From CAZMGG01 sp964565715 (GTDB lineage: Bacteria; Planctomycetota; UBA1135; UBA2386): a DNA stretch of 12,549 bases. Positions 1 to 8,471 of this stretch are shown in pieces (positions within the stretch are counted from its first letter, which is position 1; every line of letters begins with the position of its first letter). The DNA lies in assembly GCA_964565715.1 (NCBI GenBank), contig CAZMGG010000155.1, positions 1 through 12,549 on the forward strand. Direction: 5' to 3'. The translations under genes and the position numbers were made by a program. The notes beneath the pieces are model-generated. The model made no database searches, was not told where the DNA came from, and saw only the letters and a list, made by a program, of their open reading frames with translations.

Positions 1-129
<129 letters not shown>

Positions 130-198
130 CCGGCGCCACTTTTCCTCGGCGCCGTCTGGCAACCCCGAGCGGGCCCGAACCCGCCACGGCAAGGGCGG

Positions 199-226
199 AA
201 GATAGCAGCCATCCCGATCCTGTCAA
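199..226 (-). promoter_or_regulatory. sigma70-like promoter reading left
   Basis: On the minus strand there is a perfect -35 box TTGACA (221-226), a 16-bp spacer and a -10 box TATCTT (199-204). The -10 is preceded by TGC, giving an extended -10. Transcription would start near 190-193 and run left through the short open frame and the 7-bp repeat. In such GC-rich DNA this match is unlikely to be chance, and it is the best promoter in the window. Confidence 0.6.
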
Positions 227-229
227 CTA

Positions 230-645
230 CGAATTGGTGCTGCGGTGCGAGCCATCCTCTGCAACAGGATCATCCGCGGCCGTATCAAGATGCTTGCTCT
301 CGGCCGTTCCTGCTCGCTCCACAATCCTCCGGTTTCCGGGCACTGCCGTCGTCGCCCGGAGCGCAGATCCGGCATTGCATGGCACACACAAGTCCCTGCC
401 AACGATCATGATAGCGAACGTGGCCTGGTCATTGTGGCCTCCGCCCCGAGCGATGATCGACAGTCGATCCACGACGACCACGCAGCCCTCCCCGCAGAGC
501 CGGACCCCTCCCCGCGTCGGCGTGGGCTCGTTCGACGACACCGGCCGCTTCCGCGCCCTGCGACTGCGGACCGGCGGCTGAAGGGTTACCCTGTCCGATC
601 GGCCGGCCCTCGCCTGCTCCCGCCCATCGCCAGGATCCACGTGCC
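230..645. other. intergenic region, no convincing gene
   Basis: About 415 bp lie between the leftward promoter and the ELWxxDGT gene. Open frames exist on both strands (plus 234-581 and 245-649, minus 227-691), but they overlap each other, have no ribosome binding site, are rich in Arg, Ser and Pro, and resemble no family I know. I see no tRNA, RNase P, tmRNA or SRP RNA signature. The right end holds the 5' leader of the gene at 646, including the odd palindrome AGGGT-T-ACCCT at 582-592. Confidence 0.6.
587..592 (+). promoter_or_regulatory. candidate -10 (TACCCT) for the ELWxxDGT gene
   Basis: TACCCT lies 53 bp before the ATG at 646 and overlaps the small palindrome AGGGT-T-ACCCT. No recognisable -35 sits 16-18 bp upstream. 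It is listed because similar TAnnnT hexamers precede the SLC13 and FKBP genes. Confidence 0.2.
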
Positions 646-3549
646 ATGACCCGAACCTCACCGCGCCGCGTCCGCCGTCCCGGCCCGCCATGGTCCCGCC
701 GTGCCGTCGGCTGCCTCGCCGCGTGCCTGCTGGCCGTCGGGGCCAACGCCCAGAACGCCTCCCTGCTGCGCGACATCCACACCACGCCCACCGCGACGCC
801 GAGGTCCGGTTCCGACCCCATGCTGTTCACCCGGCTGGGCACAGGCTGCGTGTTCTCGGCGCGTCGCGACGACGTCGGCCGCGAGCTGTTCTGGACCGAC
901 GGCACGCCGCAGAACACCTTCCTGCTGGGCGACCTCAACCCTGGGGTCGGCGACTCGACGCCGCTCGATCTGGTCACCATCGGCGGCGTCTGCTACTTCA
1001 GCGCCGAGTCGCCGGCGACCGGGCGGGAGCTGTGGCGCACCGACGGCACGCCGGCGGGCACGGTGCCGATCCGGGACCTCATCCCCGGGCCCGAGGCCGC
1101 CAATCCGCGCGGCTTCACCGCCATGGGCGGCCTCGTCTACTTCCTGCTCGGCAATGGCAGCTACGACCTGTGGCGGACCGACGGCACGGGCGCCGGAACG
1201 GTCCTGGTCAAGGCGATCGGTCCAACCCGCAACGAACGGCGACCGGTCGTGATGCGACAGGTCGGCAACACGCTCTACTTCGGCGCGCCGACGCTGCATG
1301 CGAGCGACGGCACCGCGGCGGGCACGACGGCCGTGCCCGGCGGACCGATCCCGATCGAACTGGCCAGCACCGGGGCCACGATGATCGCCACCGATGGCAC
1401 GCGTCTCTACCGCTGCGCGCCCACCGGCGTGACGCAGCTGGCGGCAGCGCCGGTGGCGATCGGCGATCTCGCGACGGGCGGGTCCCACGTCTACTTCCGC
1501 CACACCAGCGTCCAGTACCAGAGCGGCTTCCCGCAGAACTACTCGACGCTCTGGCGCACCGACGGCACCACGACCACGGGCTTCGCGACCTCGCCCTGGG
1601 GGGCGCGGTTGCTGGAGGTGTCCGGCAACGCGGTGTGGTTCCAGATCGGCAGCGGCGGCGGCACCACGATCTACCGCAACGACACCAGCACGGTCCACGC
1701 CACGCTGCCGGCGCCGCTCCTGGCATTCCGCGGTGGTGATTCCTTCTACCAGTCGAATGGCAGCCTGTTCCGCCACGTCGGCGCCAGCAGCACCACCCTC
1801 AACCTGGGCGGCTACGCCGCGGGTGGCGAATGGCTGCCGCTCGGCAACGGCGCCGAGGTGTTCGCCGCAACCGATGCGTTGGCCGGCACCGAGCCGCACC
1901 GCACCGACGGCACGGCAGCGGGCACCGGTCGGCTCCGCGACCTCAACCCGACCCTGTCGGGCGGTGACACCGGCAGCTCCCTGCCCGAGGAGCTCTACGA
2001 CGCCGCCGGTCTCTGCTACTTCTCGGCGATCGGCAACGGCATCGGCCGCGAACTCTGGGTGAGCGATGGCAGCCAGGCCGGCACCCGGCTGGTGCGGGAC
2101 CTGGAGCCGGGGCCCGGCGACTCGTCACCGCGCTTCTTCGCCATGCTGGGTGCCGAAGTGGTGTTCCGTGCCACGGTCCAGGGCAGCGACGGCGTGTGGA
2201 TCACCGACGGCAGCGCCGCCGGCACGCGCCTGCTCCGCAACGTCATCGATCCCTCCCGCCTCACCTCGGCGGGCAGTCACGTGTTCTTCCAGGCCAGGAA
2301 TGGCCGCGGCTGGCACGACCTCTGGCGCACCGACGGCACGCCCGGCGGCACGGTCCTGGTGCAGGCGCTCAACGATCCCTACGCGAACTCCATGCAGGCG
2401 ATCGGCCGGGCGGTGTTCTACCCGGTGAGCGGCAACGGCCTGTGGTGCGCCGAGGGGACCTCGGCGCCGTTCCAGGTGGTCGGCGGGCTTGTCGCCAATG
2501 ACTTCCACGCGGTCGGCGACCAACTGTACTTCGGCGCCATCATCGGCTCGGCGGGCAGCCTCTGGCGGGTGGACGCGTCGGGCGCGAACCCGGTGCAGCT
2601 GGCGGTCACCGCGCCGCTCGGCGCGCGTTTCGTCGAGTACCTCCAGCAGCGGCTGGACCGGCTGTTCTTCTGGTCGCTGGTCGGTTTCGAACGCCACATG
2701 TTCGCCAGCGACGGCACCCAGGCGGGCACCGTGCGGCTGCCGGTCACCCACAGCGGTCAGCTGCTGGGCGCCCGCATCGGCGCGACCGGCGGTCGGGCGC
2801 TGCTGCGCACGCCCGGTCAGCTGTTCACCAGCGACGGCACGGCGGCCAACACCCTGCCGGTGACCCGGATCTGGCAACGGAGCCACCCATCGGACTTCAG
2901 CAACTGGCCCAACTACGCGATCGCGATCGGCGACCGCAAGACGTACTTCGCCGAGAGCGATGGCTGGAGCGGCGTCGAGATGTGGGTCAGCGACGGCACC
3001 GCGGCGGGCACGGCTCGCGTCACCGACAGCGCCACCGGCTCGGGCAACGGCCAGTACTCCTACCACGCGCCGGTGCTGAGCAACGGCCGCCTGCTGTTTG
3101 CGGCGCACGAGTCGCACACCGGCGGCGAACTCTGGCAGGTCGAGGTGGGCGCCGTGGCGCAGCCGGTCGGCTCGGGCTGCGCGGCGACGACCCTGCCGCC
3201 CAGCCTGGCGGCGGACGACCCGATCCTCGGCGCCGCGTTCGGCGTGCGGCTGCAGCACGCCGGCGCCAACCAGCCCGGCCTGCTGATCGTCGGCGCGCCC
3301 TCGCCCGGCTTCCGCCACACCCACCTGTGGGCCGGCTGCACGGCCTACTTCGATCTGACGACGCCGACCGCGCAGGTGTTCACCACCGACCAGGCCGGCC
3401 GCTTCAGCCTGGCGCCGATCACCATCCCCAACGTGGCGGGCCTGCAGGGCGCGCGCTTGATGCTGCAGGGCGCCACCGCCCGGAACGTCGCGTCGCCGAT
3501 CGGCATCGACCTGTCGAATGGCGTGTTGCTGGTGGCCGGCCAGCGCTGA
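646..3549 (+). CDS. secreted ELWxxDGT repeat protein with planctomycete-type C-terminal domain
   Basis: The 967-residue product is probably exported. Residues 1-35 form a signal peptide: an Arg-rich n-region, the hydrophobic core GCLAACLLAVGA, and likely cleavage after ANA-35. The mature part has about a dozen [E/D]LW-x-[T/S]DG[T/S]-x-x-GT motifs, the first at residues 84, 132 and 178 and the last near 782, with 46-50 residue spacing where regular. Each is followed by a strand like V-x-Y-F. This is the ELWxxDGT repeat, which I expect to form a beta-propeller-like fold; its ligand is unknown. Residues ~842-967 are a separate C-terminal domain (G-S-G-C start, paired Cys, LSNG near the end) that recurs in two other genes here. 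There is no membrane anchor or sortase motif. The start has only a weak AGGA at 632-635. Middle repeats are degenerate (AEGTSAPF). The role may be surface or extracellular; the function is unknown. Confidence 0.92.
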   Translation: MTRTSPRRVRRPGPPWSRRAVGCLAACLLAVGANAQNASLLRDIHTTPTATPRSGSDPMLFTRLGTGCVFSARRDDVGRELFWTDGTPQNTFLLGDLNPGVGDSTPLDLVTIGGVCYFSAESPATGRELWRTDGTPAGTVPIRDLIPGPEAANPRGFTAMGGLVYFLLGNGSYDLWRTDGTGAGTVLVKAIGPTRNERRPVVMRQVGNTLYFGAPTLHASDGTAAGTTAVPGGPIPIELASTGATMIATDGTRLYRCAPTGVTQLAAAPVAIGDLATGGSHVYFRHTSVQYQSGFPQNYSTLWRTDGTTTTGFATSPWGARLLEVSGNAVWFQIGSGGGTTIYRNDTSTVHATLPAPLLAFRGGDSFYQSNGSLFRHVGASSTTLNLGGYAAGGEWLPLGNGAEVFAATDALAGTEPHRTDGTAAGTGRLRDLNPTLSGGDTGSSLPEELYDAAGLCYFSAIGNGIGRELWVSDGSQAGTRLVRDLEPGPGDSSPRFFAMLGAEVVFRATVQGSDGVWITDGSAAGTRLLRNVIDPSRLTSAGSHVFFQARNGRGWHDLWRTDGTPGGTVLVQALNDPYANSMQAIGRAVFYPVSGNGLWCAEGTSAPFQVVGGLVANDFHAVGDQLYFGAIIGSAGSLWRVDASGANPVQLAVTAPLGARFVEYLQQRLDRLFFWSLVGFERHMFASDGTQAGTVRLPVTHSGQLLGARIGATGGRALLRTPGQLFTSDGTAANTLPVTRIWQRSHPSDFSNWPNYAIAIGDRKTYFAESDGWSGVEMWVSDGTAAGTARVTDSATGSGNGQYSYHAPVLSNGRLLFAAHESHTGGELWQVEVGAVAQPVGSGCAATTLPPSLAADDPILGAAFGVRLQHAGANQPGLLIVGAPSPGFRHTHLWAGCTAYFDLTTPTAQVFTTDQAGRFSLAPITIPNVAGLQGARLMLQGATARNVASPIGIDLSNGVLLVAGQR

Positions 3550-3598
3550 ACGAGGCAGGCGGCCGATCGTCGACGACCGGTTGTGCTGGCCCGCCCTG

Positions 3599-3620
3599 GG
3601 CACGTGCCTATCCTGCGGAG
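3599..3620 (+). promoter_or_regulatory. palindrome, candidate -10 and RBS before the SLC13 permease gene
   Basis: The 74-bp gap after the ELWxxDGT gene contains the 10-bp palindrome GGCACGTGCC (3599-3608), directly followed by TATCCT (3609-3614). GGAG (3617-3620) lies three bases before the ATG at 3624. If TATCCT is a -10 box, the mRNA would begin close to the start codon, so the GGAG may contribute little. No clear -35 is visible. Confidence 0.3.
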
Positions 3621-3623
3621 CCG

Positions 3624-5432
3624 ATGCCCGCTGAGTCGATCTACCTCGCCGTCGTCCTGACGCTGGCTCTGGTCTCGTTCTACTGCCAGTGGCTGCGCAC
3701 CGACGTCACCGCGCTGCTGGTGATGCTGAGCCTGCTGCTGCCGTGGTGCCCCACCGCCGACGGCCTGCGCGGCGTGCTGACGCCGGTTGAGGCCTTCCAC
3801 GGCTTCGGCAGCCCGGCCCTGGTGATGGTCGCGGCGATGTTCGTGCTGTCGGCGGCGATGGTGCGCACCGGCGCCGCCCAGCTCCTCGGCAGCCGGCTGC
3901 TGGCCGCCGGCGCCCGGAGCGAACTCCGCTTCCAGCTCACGGTGCTGACGGTGATCACGCTGTTCAGCGCGGTGATCAACGACACCACGACGGTGCTGGT
4001 GTGGATGCCGCTGGTGATGGCGGTCTGCCGCGAACGGGGCTACTCGCCGAGCCGGGTCCTGATCCTGCTGGCCTACGCGTCCCTGCTGGGCGGCCAGTGG
4101 ACGCTGATCGGCACCCGCAGCAACGTCATCCTGTCCGACTACCTGCGCAGCCGCACCGGCGAGGAGCTGGCGTTCTTCTCGTTCACGCCGGTGGCGGCGG
4201 CGGTCTGGCTCACCTGCTGTCTGTGGTTCGTGCTGGCCGGCCGGCGCTGGCTGCCGAAGGGCGAGCAGCAGCAGACCCTGGAGGGCCGCTACGAGGTCGC
4301 CGAGTACCTCACCGAGACGATGGCGTCGACCGGCTCGGCCCTGGTCGGCCGGACGCTGGCCGAACTCGACCTGCCCGGCCGGCACGAGGTGACCGTGCTG
4401 CAGGTGATCCGCGGCAAGGAGTTCCTGCCGCCGAGCGCCTGGCTGCGGATCCAGGCCGAGGACGTCCTGGTCATCCAGGGCCGCATCACCTCGATCACCG
4501 ACGTGCTGGCGCGGCCGGGGCTGAAGGTGCGCGAGGAGTTGAAGATCGACGACAAGACCCTGCGCAGCGCCGATCTGCGCATGGTCGAGGCCATCCTGCC
4601 GCCGAACAGCCCGTTCGAGCGGCGCAGCCTGCGCGAGCTCGACTTCCACCACCAGTACGGCGTCAGTCCGCTGGCCATCAGCCGGGGCGGACGTTCCCTG
4701 CGGGACCGGCCGCTGGCAGAACCCCTGCGCGCCGGCGACTCGCTGCTGCTGGTGGGCCACGAGCAGGAGATCCAGCGGCTGCGCGCCAACCCGGACCTGC
4801 TGCTGCTGGAGAGCCGGCAGCTGCCGTCGGTGGGCCGCGGCAAGGCCTTCCTGGTGCTCGGCGTCATGCTGGCGATGGTGCTGAGCTGCGCCACCGGGCT
4901 GCTGGCGCCGGCGGTGGCCATCCCCCTGGCGGCGATGGCCACGATCCTCACCGGCTGCGTCGGCATCCGCGCCGCCTACGAGACGCTGGACCTGCAGGCG
5001 CTGGTCATCGTCGGCGCGATGATCCCGTTCGGCGAGGCGCTGCAGAAGACCGGCAGCGCCCAGCTCCTGGCCGATCACGTCGCCGGCCTGGTGGGCGGCG
5101 GCTCGCCGTGGCTGCTGCTGGCGGCCCTGCTGCTCCTGTCGATCGTGCTGACCCAGCTCATCGAGAACGCCGCTGTGGCGGTGATCCTGTCGCCGATCGC
5201 CTACGAGCTGGCGGTGGCCGCCGGCGCCCGCCCCGAGCCGTTCCTGCTCGGCGTCGCCATCTGCGTCTCGACGGCGTTCATGACGCCGATGGCCCACGAG
5301 TCGACGATCCTGGTGATGGGACCCGGCCGCTACCGCTTCCGCGACTACCTGGTCCTGGGGACGCCCTACGCCGTCATCACCTGGCTGGTCACCACCCTGG
5401 TGATCCCGCTGCTGTATCCCCTGCGCGGCTGA
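3624..5432 (+). CDS. SLC13 (DASS) family permease with two inserted RCK_C/TrkA-C domains
   Basis: The 602-residue inner-membrane protein belongs to the divalent-anion/sodium symporter superfamily. Two hydrophobic halves (about residues 5-212 and 405-600) flank a soluble cytoplasmic insert with two RCK_C-like domains (about 221-290 and 318-390), the usual layout and length for bacterial SLC13 permeases with TrkA-C inserts. Motifs seen are N119-D-T-T in a re-entrant loop, G163-T-R-S-N, E514-N-A-A, and T554-P-M-A-H-E-S-T followed by GPGRYRFRDY. The substrate cannot be read from sequence; sulfate, dicarboxylates or other anions are known in the family. The second loop has HEST where many relatives have HQTN, so ion coupling may differ. 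The frame is open well upstream into the previous gene, but the ATG at 3624 starts the first helix and has GGAG before it. The RCK_C domains suggest gating by a nucleotide or ion. Confidence 0.93.
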   Translation: MPAESIYLAVVLTLALVSFYCQWLRTDVTALLVMLSLLLPWCPTADGLRGVLTPVEAFHGFGSPALVMVAAMFVLSAAMVRTGAAQLLGSRLLAAGARSELRFQLTVLTVITLFSAVINDTTTVLVWMPLVMAVCRERGYSPSRVLILLAYASLLGGQWTLIGTRSNVILSDYLRSRTGEELAFFSFTPVAAAVWLTCCLWFVLAGRRWLPKGEQQQTLEGRYEVAEYLTETMASTGSALVGRTLAELDLPGRHEVTVLQVIRGKEFLPPSAWLRIQAEDVLVIQGRITSITDVLARPGLKVREELKIDDKTLRSADLRMVEAILPPNSPFERRSLRELDFHHQYGVSPLAISRGGRSLRDRPLAEPLRAGDSLLLVGHEQEIQRLRANPDLLLLESRQLPSVGRGKAFLVLGVMLAMVLSCATGLLAPAVAIPLAAMATILTGCVGIRAAYETLDLQALVIVGAMIPFGEALQKTGSAQLLADHVAGLVGGGSPWLLLAALLLLSIVLTQLIENAAVAVILSPIAYELAVAAGARPEPFLLGVAICVSTAFMTPMAHESTILVMGPGRYRFRDYLVLGTPYAVITWLVTTLVIPLLYPLRG

Positions 5433-5451
5433 ACTTTCCGGCCCCGACCGC

Positions 5452-5457
5452 TACACT
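5452..5457 (+). promoter_or_regulatory. candidate -10 (TACACT) for the FKBP gene
   Basis: TACACT lies 10 bp before the GTG at 5468, in the 35-bp gap after the permease gene. A poor -35 (CTGAAC, 5429-5434) sits 17 bp upstream, over the permease stop codon. If used, transcription would begin at or very near the start codon, giving a nearly leaderless mRNA, which fits the lack of a Shine-Dalgarno sequence. Confidence 0.3.
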
Positions 5458-5467
5458 TCCGCCCCCC

Positions 5468-5962
5468 GTGAAGAACCCTCCCATCGCCGCCGACCACGTC
5501 GCCCTGATCGACTACACCCTCACCCTCGACGACGGCTCCGTCGTCGACAGCTCCGACGGCGGCGAACCGCTGGCCTACCTGCACGGCCACCACAACATCG
5601 TGCCCGGCCTCGAACGGCAGCTCGCCGGCAAGAAGGCCGGCGACGCCGTCGATGCCGTGGTGGCGCCGGCGGACGGCTACGGCGAGTTCGATCCCGACGG
5701 CGAGCAGGACGTGCCGCGCTCGGCGTTCCCGAAGAACGCCAGGATCGAGGAGGGCATGATGTTCCACAGCGAGGACGAGGACGGCAACGTGCAGCCGCTG
5801 TGGGTGCAGGCGGTGTCCAAGGACGCCGTGCGGGTGACCAGCAACCACCCGCTGGCCGGCAAGACGCTGCACTTCAAGGTGCAGATCCGCGAGGTGCGCA
5901 AGGCCACCGACGAGGAACTCGAGCACGGTCACGTGCACGGGCCCGGCGGCCACCACCACTAG
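5468..5962 (+). CDS. SlyD-like FKBP-type peptidyl-prolyl cis-trans isomerase
   Basis: The 164-residue cytoplasmic prolyl isomerase and chaperone catalyses cis-trans isomerisation of Xaa-Pro bonds in folding proteins. Residues 11-72 give the first part of the FKBP fold, with Y16 in the opening strand, D-G-S-V-V-D-S-S at 22-29 and the LHGHHNIVPGLERQL helix at 38-52. The segment PADGYGEFDPD (67-77) leads into the insert-in-flap chaperone domain (about 73-128), and NHPLAGKTLHFKV (126-138) closes the FKBP sheet. The C-terminus is His-rich (EHGHVHGPGGHHH), like the metal-binding tail of SlyD but much shorter. The start is the GTG at 5468: the frame is open upstream inside the permease gene, but homology begins just after this codon. 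There is no Shine-Dalgarno sequence. It is probably a general folding factor with no special link to its neighbours. The symbol slyD is avoided because paralogous SlyD-like proteins are common. Confidence 0.93.
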   Translation: MKNPPIAADHVALIDYTLTLDDGSVVDSSDGGEPLAYLHGHHNIVPGLERQLAGKKAGDAVDAVVAPADGYGEFDPDGEQDVPRSAFPKNARIEEGMMFHSEDEDGNVQPLWVQAVSKDAVRVTSNHPLAGKTLHFKVQIREVRKATDEELEHGHVHGPGGHHH

Positions 5963-6010
5963 CCGCGCGGCGCCCGGCAAGGACCGCCTGGAACCGTGGC
6001 CCGAGGCGGC

Positions 6011-6016
6011 TACGGT
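6011..6016 (+). promoter_or_regulatory. candidate -10 (TACGGT) for tex
   Basis: TACGGT lies in the 117-bp gap between the FKBP stop and the preferred tex start. A start of transcription near 6023 would place the hairpin at 6025-6048 at the 5' end of the tex mRNA. The -35 region (CTGGAA, 5988-5993) is weak. Confidence 0.22.
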
Positions 6017-6024
6017 GACGCTCC

Positions 6025-6048
6025 CGCGCCGGCGGTCAGGCCGGCGCG
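6025..6048 (+). promoter_or_regulatory. 9-bp perfect hairpin in the tex leader
   Basis: CGCGCCGGC (6025-6033) pairs perfectly with GCCGGCGCG (6040-6048) around the six-base loop GGTCAG. No T tract follows, so it is not a classical intrinsic terminator. It could end FKBP transcription poorly, protect the 5' end of the tex mRNA, or be a product of high GC content. Confidence 0.4.
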
Positions 6049-6079
6049 CTTCCCTGGAACCCGAGAGCGTCAGGTCCCC

Positions 6080-8422
<2,343 letters not shown>

Positions 8423-8446
8423 GCCGCGCGCCGGCAGGCGTGCGGC
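8423..8446. terminator. GC-rich hairpin between convergent genes
   Basis: Directly after the tex stop, GCCGCGCGCC (8423-8432) pairs with GGCGTGCGGC (8437-8446) around the tetraloop GGCA, a 10-bp stem with one G-U pair. Downstream on the plus strand there is no T tract; on the minus strand TTCTT follows within a few bases. It may act as a shared terminator for tex and the converging kelch gene, perhaps better for the latter. Confidence 0.45.
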
Positions 8447-8471
8447 GAGGAAGCCCGCGGCGCCGGAACGT

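Noticed and set aside
234..649. Plus-strand open frames of 115 and 134 codons upstream of the ELWxxDGT gene
   Set aside because: They overlap each other in different frames and another on the minus strand, lack ribosome binding sites and resemble nothing known.
2125..3603. Minus-strand open frame of 492 codons opposite the ELWxxDGT gene
   Set aside because: It is an antisense shadow with periodic low-complexity text caused by the repeats on the coding strand.
3345..5297. Minus-strand open frame of 650 codons opposite the SLC13 permease
   Set aside because: It is a shadow of a well-supported membrane protein gene; the translation is rich in Gln, Arg and His and has no domains.
5996..6079. 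GTG at 5996 as the tex start
   Set aside because: It would add 28 residues without similarity and cover the candidate -10 box and hairpin; the TTG at 6080 matches the family N-terminus.
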